This document shows, piece by piece, positions 51,952-60,392 of a stretch of 64,000 nt of DNA. The stretch is from Pelagibius sp. (GTDB lineage: Bacteria > Pseudomonadota > Alphaproteobacteria > Kiloniellales > Kiloniellaceae): positions 1 to 64,000 of the forward strand of contig NZ_JANQKD010000035.1 in assembly GCF_028281305.1 (NCBI RefSeq), read 5' to 3'. Each line of letters begins with the position of its first letter. Position 1 is the first letter of the stretch. Below the pieces are notes generated by a model. The model worked only from the letters and a program-made list of their open reading frames with translations, was not told where the DNA came from and did not search any database. A program made the position numbers and the translations under genes.

Positions 51952-53055
51952 ATGTCGGATAACCGTGACCCATTCAGGCTGAACCGTCGGCGCTTTCTCA
52001 AGGGCTCGGCTCTTGCAACCGGCGCCTTGGCACTGCCGCAGTTCGCATTCGCGGACGGCCACACGAAAAAACCCAGCGAACTGATCGTTCGCGCCTGGGG
52101 CGGCGCCTGGGGCGAGTCCCTGCAGGCCGGCGTTGCCGACCCCTTCACCGAGGCGACCGGCATTCCGGTCAGGCTCGACTTCACCGAGGACAACGAGATC
52201 AAGCCCAAGATCTGGGCTGCCGTCGATCAGGGTCGCGTGCCGCCGATCCACGTCAATTGGGACACGACGACCAACGCCACCATCTCAGCGCTGCGCGGCG
52301 TCACCGTCGATCTCGGCGATCTCAAGGGCCTGGACGGCCTGCTGTCCATCGCCAAGCCGACCGGCATCGACGGCTGGCCGCTGGTCAACACCTACTCCTA
52401 CGTCTATGTCTGCGCCTATCGGCCGGAGGCCTTTCCGGACGGCCCGCCGGAGTCCTGGCGCGTCATGCTGGACCCGAAGTTCAAGGGGCGCGTGGCTCTC
52501 TACGACGACGGTATCGGCTTCAACCCCATCGCCGTCATCGCCGGCGGCGGCAGCATGTCGGACATCCCCGACAACATGGAGCCCGGCTATCAGTTCTACC
52601 GCGATCTCAAAGAGAACGAGCCGCTGCTGGGCGAGGATGCTGACTTCACCACCTGGTTCCAGAACGGTGAGATCGACATCGCCTGCACCATCTCGGTGAA
52701 CGCCCGCGCCGCCAAGCAGAAAGGCATCAACGTCGAGTGGACCGTGCCCAAGGAGGGCTGCAAGGTCGACACCGACGGGCTGTGGATTCCGAAAGGCCTG
52801 CCGGCCAACGAGGAGTACTGGTCCAAGCGCTTCATCGAGTTTGCGATCACCCGCGAAGCGCAGGAGAAGTGGTGTTCGCTGCTCGGCCTGCCGCCGGTCT
52901 ATCCGGGCCTGGAGCCGCCGGCCGATTTGGCCGGCGATCCGGCCTATCCGACGGCCCCCGCCGATTTCGAGAAGCTTGTCAGCGTGCCCTCGCCGGTCCT
53001 CGTGGAGAACCAGCCCATCTGGTTCTCCAAGTTCAGTGAAATCATGCAGGGCTGA
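51952..53055 (+). CDS. ABC transporter binding protein, PotD type, with Tat signal
   Basis: 367-residue periplasmic protein. The twin-arginine signal is LNRRRFLKGSALATGALALP, cleaved near FADGHT. The mature part (LIVRAWGGAWGESLQAGV) is typical of the extracellular family 8/PotD group. The ATG at 51952 has AGGAGG 7 bases upstream; an in-frame ATG at 51928 is not needed. The ligand is unknown; the HisD/HpsN-family enzyme at the end of the operon suggests a small polar alcohol or sulfonate. Confidence 0.92.
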   Translation: MSDNRDPFRLNRRRFLKGSALATGALALPQFAFADGHTKKPSELIVRAWGGAWGESLQAGVADPFTEATGIPVRLDFTEDNEIKPKIWAAVDQGRVPPIHVNWDTTTNATISALRGVTVDLGDLKGLDGLLSIAKPTGIDGWPLVNTYSYVYVCAYRPEAFPDGPPESWRVMLDPKFKGRVALYDDGIGFNPIAVIAGGGSMSDIPDNMEPGYQFYRDLKENEPLLGEDADFTTWFQNGEIDIACTISVNARAAKQKGINVEWTVPKEGCKVDTDGLWIPKGLPANEEYWSKRFIEFAITREAQEKWCSLLGLPPVYPGLEPPADLAGDPAYPTAPADFEKLVSVPSPVLVENQPIWFSKFSEIMQG

Positions 53056-53063
53056 CGCCTATG

Positions 53064-53101
53064 GCGCGATCGGCCGGGATTCCGTCCCGCGCCGGTCGCG
53101 C
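53064..53101. terminator. Stem-loop between binding-protein and permease genes
   Basis: GCGCGATCGGCCGGGA (53064-53079) pairs with the stretch up to 53101 (TCCCGCGCCGGTCGCGC) through 14 Watson-Crick pairs, one wobble and one bulge, around a 5-base loop. It begins 8 bases after the binding-protein stop and has no U-tract. Confidence 0.5.
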
Positions 53102-53128
53102 AAACCTCCGGGGAGAGCAGAGCGAGAA

Positions 53129-54076
53129 ATGGCCGAGACCGCCGCGGGTGGCAAACCGCTGTCATGGCGCCTGATCGACGGTGTCGACCGCCTGGTCGCC
53201 GCCGCCTGGCCGCGCGGCCTGCATGGCATGAACGGCTATCTCTTCCTGCTCCCCGCGGTCGCACTGGTCTTCATTCTGGTGATCGGCCTCGGCTACATGG
53301 TCGAGTTCAGCCTGCATGAACTGGACCTCGCGACCTATCGCCTGAAGGAGGCTTACAGCCTCACCAACTACCAGACCTTCTTCGAGCGGCCCGTTTACAT
53401 CCGCGTGCTCTGGCGCAGCCTGCTGGCTGCCGCCATCGTCACCCTGATCACCCTCGTTCTGGCGTTCCCCTACGCCTATCTGATGGTCCGCACCACCTCG
53501 GCCGCGACGCGCAAGTTTCTCCTCGTGGCGCTCTTCCTGCCGTTCTTCATCGGCCAGGTGGTGCGCGCCTACGGCTGGCTGATCATCCTCGGCAAGGAAG
53601 GGCTGCTGAACAGCATCGTCACCGGTATCGGCCTGCCGCCCTTGGACCTGATCTACAACTACCCGGCGGTGATCCTGGGCCTGGTGCAATACATGCTGCC
53701 CTTCGCCGTGCTGCTGCTCACGCCCGCCGTCGCCGCGATCGGCGAAGACATCGAGCTGGCCTCCGAAAGCCTGGGTGCCACCTGGATCGGCACCTTCCGC
53801 CATGTGGTCATTCCCATGGCCAAGCCCGGGATCATTGGCGCCGGCATCGTTGTTTTCACCCTGACACTGACGGATTTCGCGATGCCGGAAATCCTCGGCG
53901 GCGGCACCTCCGACTTCATCGCCAACGCGATCTACGACAGCTACTTCCAGATCTCCAACATCGGCCTCGGCTCGGCACTCTCCATCGTGCTGACCCTGGT
54001 GGGCAGCGCGCTGGTCGCCCTGATGCTGATGATCGCCGGCACCGGCACGCTGGGCTTCGCGGAACGGAAGTCATGA
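53129..54076 (+). CDS. ABC transporter permease, PotB type
   Basis: 315-residue inner-membrane permease. After a short cytoplasmic N-terminus come about six helices. The EAA loop reads ELASESLGATWIGTFRHVVIP. The ATG at 53129 is chosen because the membrane topology starts there and a GAGAGCAGAGCGAGA purine stretch lies upstream; the longer frame would overlap the binding-protein gene. Its stop overlaps the next permease start (ATGA). Confidence 0.92.
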   Translation: MAETAAGGKPLSWRLIDGVDRLVAAAWPRGLHGMNGYLFLLPAVALVFILVIGLGYMVEFSLHELDLATYRLKEAYSLTNYQTFFERPVYIRVLWRSLLAAAIVTLITLVLAFPYAYLMVRTTSAATRKFLLVALFLPFFIGQVVRAYGWLIILGKEGLLNSIVTGIGLPPLDLIYNYPAVILGLVQYMLPFAVLLLTPAVAAIGEDIELASESLGATWIGTFRHVVIPMAKPGIIGAGIVVFTLTLTDFAMPEILGGGTSDFIANAIYDSYFQISNIGLGSALSIVLTLVGSALVALMLMIAGTGTLGFAERKS

Positions 54077-54873
54077 GCGGAGGGCGCTCCAAGGCGGTGG
54101 TGCTCTGGGGGCTGACGGTCTTCAGTCTGGTTCTCTTGAGCTTTCCGACCCTGATCATCATCGGCGCTTCCTTCACATCAGGCGACATCATCCGCTTTCC
54201 GCCGGAAGGCTTTTCCCTGCGCTGGTACGAGCGGCTCTGGCAGCTCGACAGTTTCAAGGACGCGCTCCTGCGCACCGTCTACGTCTCCGTCGTCTGCACC
54301 CTGGTGTCGATCCCCGCCGGCACCCTGGCGGCGCTCGGCATTCTGCGCTACCGCATTCGCTTCCGCCGCAGCCTGCAGGTCTATCTGCTGCTGCCGTTCA
54401 CCATCCCGCTGGTGGTCTCCGGCCTTGGCATGCTGATCTTCTTCGGCGAGCTTCGCATCCTGGGCTCGCTCTGGCCGGTGGGCGTGGCGCTCTGCGTCAT
54501 CAACCTGCCCTTCATGATCTGGGCGGTCAGCGCCTCGGCCAACGCTCTGGATTCCGAATTGGAGAACGCGGCAGCAAACTGCGGCGCGCCGCCGGTGGTG
54601 GTCTTCTTCACCGTCACGCTGCCGGCCGTGATGCCCGGCGTGATCACCGGTGCCCTGCTGATGTTCATCCTCGCCTTCAACGAGTTCCTGGTCAGCCTTT
54701 TCCTCGTCGACTCGCGGATCGTCACCCTGCCGGTGCAGATCTACAATTCCATCCGCAGCGTCATCACCCCCGACCTCGCAGCGGTCTCTGTCGTCTATAT
54801 CCTGATCGCCGTGCTGGCGGTCTGGCTGCTGGACCGCCTCGTCGGGCTGGAGATTTTCCTGCGCTCGAAATGA
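54073..54873 (+). CDS. ABC transporter permease, PotC type
   Basis: 266-residue inner-membrane permease with six helices and EAA loop LENAAANCGAPPVVVFFTVTLP. It overlaps the PotB-type gene by 4 bases. The HisD-like gene follows after 17 bases, so the enzyme belongs to the same transcript. The two permeases with the ATPase and binding protein give a complete importer. Confidence 0.92.
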   Translation: MSGGRSKAVVLWGLTVFSLVLLSFPTLIIIGASFTSGDIIRFPPEGFSLRWYERLWQLDSFKDALLRTVYVSVVCTLVSIPAGTLAALGILRYRIRFRRSLQVYLLLPFTIPLVVSGLGMLIFFGELRILGSLWPVGVALCVINLPFMIWAVSASANALDSELENAAANCGAPPVVVFFTVTLPAVMPGVITGALLMFILAFNEFLVSLFLVDSRIVTLPVQIYNSIRSVITPDLAAVSVVYILIAVLAVWLLDRLVGLEIFLRSK

Positions 54874-54890
54874 ACCCGGAGTAAGACCCC

Positions 54891-56228
54891 TTGTCCAAAG
54901 ATATCAGCTTTCACAAGCTCTCCGACCTCACCGCCGAGGCGCGCGCCGCGCTGCTGCAGCGCACGGAAGGTAACCTCGATCCCTATCTCGAAAAGGTCGG
55001 GCCGATCATCGCCGCGGTCGAGGCCGAAGGCGATGCCGCCCTCGCCCGCTTCGCGCGGGAGTTCGACAACAGCCCGGTCGCCCCCGATGCCATCGCTGCC
55101 AGCTCAAGCGATTTCGACGAGGCCTTCGACGCGCTCGACCCGGACATGATCGAAGTCCTCACCTTCGCCTGCGATAACGTACGCCGCTTTCACGAGGCAC
55201 AGATGCCCGAAGAGATGTGGATGAAGGAGATGCACCCGGGTGTCTTCGCCGGCGACCGCATCGTGCCTATCGACAGCGTTGCCTGCTACGTGCCCCGCGG
55301 CAAGGGCGCCTTTCCCAGCGTGGTGATGATGACCGCCATTCCGGCGGTGGTGGCCGGCGTGCCGGAGGCGGTGATCATCACGCCGCCCGGCCCCGACGGC
55401 AAGGTCGACGCCGCTACCCTCGTCACCGCGCGCCTGGCGGGGATCGAGCGGGTCTACAAATGCGGCGGCGCCCAGGGGGTGGCGGCGGTGGCCTACGGCA
55501 CCGAAACCGTGCCGCGCTGCCTGAAGATCGTCGGCCCCGGCAGCCCCTGGGTGGTGGCCGCCAAGCGGCTGCTCGCCGGGCGCATCGACCCCGGCGTTCC
55601 CGCCGGCCCCAGCGAGGCCATCATCCTGGCCGACGACACCGCCAACGGCCGGGTCTGTGCGCTCGATCTGCTGATCGAGGCGGAACACGGCTCCGACAGT
55701 TCCGCCTACCTGGTGACGGACTCCGCGGCGGTGGCGGAGGCGGCGCGGGCGGCCATTCCGGACTTCTGGCAGGAAATGGGGGAGCAGCGGGTCGGTTTCT
55801 CCTCCGACGTGCTCTGCGGACCGCGCGGCGGCATCGTCCTGGCCGAGACCATGGACGAGGCGATTGCTTTCGTGAACGACTACGCGCCGGAGCACCTGGA
55901 GATCCAGGCCAAGGACCCGCACCAATACCTCGGCATGATTCGCAACGCTGGCGAGATCCTGATGGGCGAACACACGCCGGTTTCCATCGGCAACTTCGTG
56001 CTCGGCCCCAACGCCGTACTGCCGACCAACGCCGCCGCGCGCACCTGCTCGCCGCTCAGCGTCTTCGACTTCACAAAGCGGATCTCCGTCGGCCACGTCA
56101 CAAAGAAGGGCTACGACCAGCTTGCACCCTATGCACTGAAGTTCGCCCGCTACGAAGGCTTCGATGCGCACGGCAATGCGCTGTCGGAGATGCGCAGTCA
56201 GGCCTTCGCCGCGGGTCGGTCCACGTAA
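54891..56228 (+). CDS. HisD-family dehydrogenase, sulfopropanediol dehydrogenase (HpsN)-like
   Basis: 445-residue NAD- and zinc-dependent dehydrogenase of the histidinol dehydrogenase fold, with a TTG start (GGAG 9 bases upstream). The catalytic Glu334-His335 pair (YAPEHLE) and zinc-site His266 and His427 are kept. Relative to E. coli HisD, Gln259 is Glu263 (LIEAEHG), Asp360 is Asn368 (SIGNFV), and His367, which contacts the imidazole, is Ala375 (GPNAVLPT). It is therefore unlikely to make histidine. HpsN, which oxidises dihydroxypropanesulfonate to sulfolactate, is a known non-histidine member. The neighbouring sulfoglycolysis-type operon makes that activity plausible but not certain. No other his gene is nearby. 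Confidence 0.82.
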   Translation: MSKDISFHKLSDLTAEARAALLQRTEGNLDPYLEKVGPIIAAVEAEGDAALARFAREFDNSPVAPDAIAASSSDFDEAFDALDPDMIEVLTFACDNVRRFHEAQMPEEMWMKEMHPGVFAGDRIVPIDSVACYVPRGKGAFPSVVMMTAIPAVVAGVPEAVIITPPGPDGKVDAATLVTARLAGIERVYKCGGAQGVAAVAYGTETVPRCLKIVGPGSPWVVAAKRLLAGRIDPGVPAGPSEAIILADDTANGRVCALDLLIEAEHGSDSSAYLVTDSAAVAEAARAAIPDFWQEMGEQRVGFSSDVLCGPRGGIVLAETMDEAIAFVNDYAPEHLEIQAKDPHQYLGMIRNAGEILMGEHTPVSIGNFVLGPNAVLPTNAAARTCSPLSVFDFTKRISVGHVTKKGYDQLAPYALKFARYEGFDAHGNALSEMRSQAFAAGRST

Positions 56229-56316
56229 TAATGTCGCCTGAAGCAAGAGACACGCTTGGCATTCGACTCCGGCTTGCGGAGATGCTCATAATGGCATCCG
56301 AGAAGAACGGAAGAGA

Positions 56317-57687
56317 ATGCTAGCAATTCTGCGCCACAAGACCTATCGGCGGTTGTTCTCCGCCCAGGTCCTTTCCCTGATCGGCACGGGCCTCATGACC
56401 CTGGCCCTGGCGATCCTCGCCTACGATCTTTCCGGCGCCAGTGCCGGGATTGTGGTCGGGACCATCCTGGCGCTGAAGATGATCGCCTATGTGGGCTTTG
56501 CGCCCCTGGCCAGCGCACTGGTTCAGCGCCTGCCTATCAAGCCGCTGCTGGTCGCGCTCGACCTGCTGCGCGTGGCTTTTGTTTTGGCTCTGCCGTTCAT
56601 CGACCAGGTCTGGCAGATCTACCTTGTCGTCTTCGTGATCCAGCTCTGCTCTGCGGCTTTCACGCCGGCCTTCCAGAGCCTGATCCCCGAGGTTCTGCCG
56701 GAGGAAGAGGACTATACCGCGGCGCTTTCTCTCTCGCGCTTTGCCTATGATGTCGAGACGCTGCTGAGCCCGCTCCTGGTCGGCCTGCTTCTGACCGTGA
56801 TGGAACCCGGCCTGCTGTTCTTCGGCACCGCGATGGGGCTCGCCGGCTCCGCCGCCCTCGTGGTGTTGGCGCAGCTGCCCGAGCGCTCGCGCCCGCTGAC
56901 CCGGGAGTCGTTCCGGCAGCGGCTGACCAAGGGCTTTGCCATCTATGGCCGCACGCCGCGCCTGCGGGCGCTCTTCGCGCTCAGCCTTACCGTCGCCTGC
57001 AGTGGCGCCTGGGTGCTGGTGAACTCGGTGGTCTACGCCCACGAGACCCTGGGTGGCAGCGACCGCACCTATACCGCGCTGCTGATGGCCTTCGGCGCCG
57101 GGTCGATGCTGGTCGCCCTCAGCCTGCCGCGCGTGCTTCACCGACTCGCACCCCGGCTCGTTATGGTCGGCGGCGGAGTGCTGCTGGGGCTGGCCCCCCT
57201 GGCGGTCCTCACGGCGCCCGGCTTTACGGCCAGCCTGGTGATCTGGTTTGCCCTCGGCGCCGCGACCGCATCGGTGATGACCCCTGCCGGTCTGCTGCTG
57301 AAGCGCTCGGCCCGCCCCGCGGACCGACCTGCGCTCTTCGCCACACAATTCTCCCTGTCCCATGCCGGCTGGCTGATCACCTACCCGCTGGCCGGCTGGC
57401 TGGGGCTGCACCTGGGCCTGGAGCTGTCTTTCGTGGTCATGGCCTGCGGCGCGCTGGCGGCCGCCGGCGCGGCCTGGGTCCTCTGGCCGGCGACGGACGA
57501 GGCCGAGCGCTACCATGTACACCCCGCCATGGACCACGAGCACATGCACGTCCACGACGAACATCACCAGCACGACCACGAGGGCTGGGAGGGGCCGGAG
57601 CCCCACAGCCATCCGCACCGCCATGCCAGCCACGGCCATCGCCATGTGTACCTGATCGACGATCACCATCCGGTCTGGTCGATGTAG
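56317..57687 (+). CDS. MFS transporter with a histidine-rich C-terminal tail
   Basis: 456-residue carrier with 12 predicted helices, resembling the enterobactin-exporter/NreB-like MFS group. The last about 60 residues are cytoplasmic and contain 19 His, often spaced HxH (HEHMHVHDEHHQHDHEG, then HSHPHRH and HGHRH). Such tails are known in nickel and cobalt exporters (NreB type), where they bind metal. The ATG at 56317 is preceded by GGAAGAGA. It lies 88 bases after the HisD-like gene and 60 bases before the flavoprotein gene on the same strand. Substrate could be a metal or a small organic compound. Confidence 0.88.
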   Translation: MLAILRHKTYRRLFSAQVLSLIGTGLMTLALAILAYDLSGASAGIVVGTILALKMIAYVGFAPLASALVQRLPIKPLLVALDLLRVAFVLALPFIDQVWQIYLVVFVIQLCSAAFTPAFQSLIPEVLPEEEDYTAALSLSRFAYDVETLLSPLLVGLLLTVMEPGLLFFGTAMGLAGSAALVVLAQLPERSRPLTRESFRQRLTKGFAIYGRTPRLRALFALSLTVACSGAWVLVNSVVYAHETLGGSDRTYTALLMAFGAGSMLVALSLPRVLHRLAPRLVMVGGGVLLGLAPLAVLTAPGFTASLVIWFALGAATASVMTPAGLLLKRSARPADRPALFATQFSLSHAGWLITYPLAGWLGLHLGLELSFVVMACGALAAAGAAWVLWPATDEAERYHVHPAMDHEHMHVHDEHHQHDHEGWEGPEPHSHPHRHASHGHRHVYLIDDHHPVWSM

Positions 57688-57747
57688 GAAAGCCCGGTGA
57701 AACCGGACACCAGCCGATACCCAGAGCCTTAGGAGATGGGACCGCAG

Positions 57748-59241
57748 ATGCAGAATGAGGGGAAAGCAGAAGAGGGCGCGGCAGGATCCCTGGCCGCGCT
57801 CGAGGCGCGGGTCCGCCAGGATCAGCAGTATCTCTGCCGCCCATCGGAGAACTGGGTGCTGCCGCATGACCATGACGGACAGCGCGTGCTGGATGCGGTC
57901 ATCATCGGCGGCGGCATGTGCGGGCAGCTCGTCTGGTTCGCGCTGACCAGCGGCGGGATGCGCAACATCCGCATTCTCGACCGCAGCCCGGAGGGTCTGG
58001 AAGGCCCCTGGATGACCTATGCCCGCATGGAGACCCTGCGCTCGCCCAAGCAGCTCACCGGCCCGGCCTATGGCTTCGGCGCCCTCACCTTCCGCGCCTG
58101 GTACACCGCGCAGTACGGCGAGGCCGACTGGGAGGCACTGGACAAGATCCCCCGTCCGATGTGGATGGACTATCTGAAGTGGTACCGCAAGGCGCTGGAC
58201 ATCCCGGTCGAGAACGGTGTGGAAGTGAAGCGCATCCTGCCGGAGGGCGACTACCTGCGTCTCGAACTGGCCGGCGCCGCGGCGGAGCAAAGCCTGCTGA
58301 CCCGCAAGTGCATCATGGCCACCGGCCGCGAAGGCACCGGGCACCCGCAGATCCCCGCCTTCATCGGCGACCTGCCGCGCAGTCACTGGGCGCATACTTC
58401 CGAAGACATCGACTTCGCCGCGCTGAAAGGCAAGCGCGTGGTGGTGATCGGCGCCGGCGCCTCCGCCGTTGAGAATGCCGCCGAGGCCGCAGAACACGGC
58501 GCCAAGGAAGTGCGCCACCTGATCCGTCGCCGCGAAATGCCGACCATCAACAAGATGATGGGCATCGGCTCCTTCGGCTTCACCGCCGGCTTCGCGGATT
58601 TGCCGGACGAATGGCGCTGGCGCTTCATGCAGTACTCTTTCGCCACCCAGACACCGGCACCGCGCGGCTCCACCCTGCGGGCCAGCCGCAACGACTCTGT
58701 TTACTTCCACTTCGGAAAGGGGATCGAAGGGGTGCGGCTCGACGGCGGAGAGCTGGTGATCGACACGGTCGACGGCCTGCGTCTGGCCACCGACTACATG
58801 ATTCTCGCCACCGGCTTCACCACCGACCCCATGGCGCGCACCGAGCTTGACGGCTACGCCGACAAGATCGAGCTCTGGCGCGACCGCTACACGCCGCCCG
58901 CCAACGAGCAGAACGACGATCTCGCCAGGTTCCCTTATCTCAATACGGACTTCACCTTCCGCGAGCGCAGAGCCGGCGAAGCGCCCTGGCTGAAGCATAT
59001 CTACTGTTTCAACTACGGTGCCTCCGCCAGCCTGGGCAAGGTCAGCGGCGACATCCCGGGGATCAGCGAGGGCGCCTCCTGGCTCGCCCGCGCGCTGGCG
59101 GCAACCCTCTATCAGGAAGATGTCGCCGCCTACTTCCAGGGCATGATCGACTACGACAAGCCGGAGCTGCAGGGCGACGAGTGGACCGCCAGCGAAATCG
59201 ACACCGAAGCCGTGGCGCCCCTCAGCAAGGTGGGGGGCTGA
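57748..59241 (+). CDS. FAD/NAD(P)-binding monooxygenase-like protein
   Basis: About 497-residue flavoprotein (501 from the alternative start). The FAD motif GGGMCG is near residue 55, the NADPH motif GAGASAVENAAEAA near residue 230 and an ATGF motif (ILATGFTTD) near residue 350, the arrangement of N-hydroxylating or flavin-containing monooxygenases. The MYxR-type fingerprint of class B enzymes was not found. The start at 57748 is chosen because AGGAG (57731-57735) is 12 bases upstream and directly touches the alternative ATG at 57736. It begins an operon with two CMD/AhpD-fold proteins, an octopine-type dehydrogenase and a Pot-type importer. It may oxidise the imported compound. Confidence 0.85.
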   Translation: MQNEGKAEEGAAGSLAALEARVRQDQQYLCRPSENWVLPHDHDGQRVLDAVIIGGGMCGQLVWFALTSGGMRNIRILDRSPEGLEGPWMTYARMETLRSPKQLTGPAYGFGALTFRAWYTAQYGEADWEALDKIPRPMWMDYLKWYRKALDIPVENGVEVKRILPEGDYLRLELAGAAAEQSLLTRKCIMATGREGTGHPQIPAFIGDLPRSHWAHTSEDIDFAALKGKRVVVIGAGASAVENAAEAAEHGAKEVRHLIRRREMPTINKMMGIGSFGFTAGFADLPDEWRWRFMQYSFATQTPAPRGSTLRASRNDSVYFHFGKGIEGVRLDGGELVIDTVDGLRLATDYMILATGFTTDPMARTELDGYADKIELWRDRYTPPANEQNDDLARFPYLNTDFTFRERRAGEAPWLKHIYCFNYGASASLGKVSGDIPGISEGASWLARALAATLYQEDVAAYFQGMIDYDKPELQGDEWTASEIDTEAVAPLSKVGG

Positions 59242-59244
59242 TCC

Positions 59245-59787
59245 ATGGCGGCAGACTCCGTGACGGCAAACTCCATAACGGCAGAAGCGCCGGAGCAGAC
59301 CGACGTGGTGCGGCGCGCGGCAGCCCTGCCGCCCGACAGCCCGCTGCAGGCGGCGCTGGAAGGGCGCGCCGACATTCTGGCGATGACCCAGCAGGCGCAC
59401 GATGCCGCCCTCGTTCCGGAAGACCCGGGCGGCCTCTCCCACGCCCTACGCGCCGCCTTGGCGCTGCGGGCCGCCCTCCTCCATGAAGAAGAGGCTCTGG
59501 CCGACCACTACCGCGGTCTGCTGACGGCGGCCAGCGCCGACGGCGCGATGGTGGCTCTCGCCGATCCCGCCACACAGGATTTCGCCGATCCACGGGTCGC
59601 GGCCTTCGCCGCCTATACGGACCTCGCTTCAAAATCGCCGAAGGATGCGACAGCCGATGACATCGAAGCCTTGAAGGCTGCCGGTATCGGCGACGCCGAC
59701 ATCGTCCGCCTGGCCGAGTTGACGGCCTTCCTCGCCTACCAGCTCCGCGTGGTCGCCGGGCTGAAGCTGATGCAGGCGACGGCATGA
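59245..59787 (+). CDS. CMD/AhpD-fold protein without the CxxC pair (Avi_7170-like)
   Basis: 180-residue helical protein of the carboxymuconolactone-decarboxylase fold. It resembles the group described as CMD domain protein of the Avi_7170 type, known to be encoded next to an alkylhydroperoxidase-like partner. It has no Cys at all in the position of the AhpD CxxC motif, so it is not a peroxidase by itself. It starts 3 bases after the flavoprotein stop. The stop overlaps the next gene by 4 bases (ATGA). Confidence 0.8.
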   Translation: MAADSVTANSITAEAPEQTDVVRRAAALPPDSPLQAALEGRADILAMTQQAHDAALVPEDPGGLSHALRAALALRAALLHEEEALADHYRGLLTAASADGAMVALADPATQDFADPRVAAFAAYTDLASKSPKDATADDIEALKAAGIGDADIVRLAELTAFLAYQLRVVAGLKLMQATA

Positions 59788-60392
59788 GCACGGCGCTCTC
59801 AGACCCTGCGGTCCTTCATGACTTCACCGTGGAGGTCCCGCACTGGCGCCCCCGCGTGCAGCCCATCGACCTTGCCGAGGCGACGCCGGCGCAGCGCGAT
59901 GCCTTGAAGGTCACGCCCTCCAACACCAAGGTCTCCGACTACGTGCTGGTGCTGGCCAACGACGTCGAGACGCTGAAGGCGCGCACGCCGCTGTTCAACG
60001 CCATCATGTACAACCGCGGCGGCCTCGGGCGCAGCGGGCGGGAACTGGGTGCCGTCGGCGCCTCCGTCGTCAACCGCTGCGTCTACTGCGCCGCCGTCCA
60101 CGCCAGCCGCTACAACCAGTTGACCAAAGACTCCCGGCAGATGGAGCAGGTCTTCGCTGCCGGTGAGGCTGCGGCGCTGCCGCCGCGCGAGGCAGCCATC
60201 TTCGCCTTTGCCGTCAAGCTCTCCAAGACACCCAGCGAAGCGACAGAAGCCGATGTTTTGGCGTTGCGCGAGGCCGGCCTGGAGGAGGCCGAGATCCTCG
60301 ACCTCGTTCTCTCCACCGCCCTCTTCGGCTGGGCCAACCGGCTGATGCACCTGCTGGGCGATCCGGTGGCCACGCAAGCGGAGGAAGCGTGA
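59784..60392 (+). CDS. Alkylhydroperoxidase-like protein with CxxC (Avi_7169-like)
   Basis: 202-residue AhpD-fold protein. The redox motif is NRCVYCAAVHASR with Cys99, Cys102 and His106, as in AhpD. It matches the second half of the paired Avi_7169/Avi_7170 families. The pair could act as a heteromer with one active redox subunit (inference). It is translationally coupled to the CMD protein before it (ATGA), and its stop overlaps the start of the following dehydrogenase. Confidence 0.85.
   Translation: MSTALSDPAVLHDFTVEVPHWRPRVQPIDLAEATPAQRDALKVTPSNTKVSDYVLVLANDVETLKARTPLFNAIMYNRGGLGRSGRELGAVGASVVNRCVYCAAVHASRYNQLTKDSRQMEQVFAAGEAAALPPREAAIFAFAVKLSKTPSEATEADVLALREAGLEEAEILDLVLSTALFGWANRLMHLLGDPVATQAEEA

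Noticed and set aside
54891-56228. Histidine biosynthesis hisD
   Set aside because: Imidazole-contact His and a zinc-site Asp are replaced, and no other his genes are present; treated as HisD-family, HpsN-like.
56320-59442. 1040-codon minus-strand frame opposite the MFS and flavoprotein genes
   Set aside because: Antisense shadow; low-complexity His/Arg/Gln-rich translation, while the plus strand encodes clear families.
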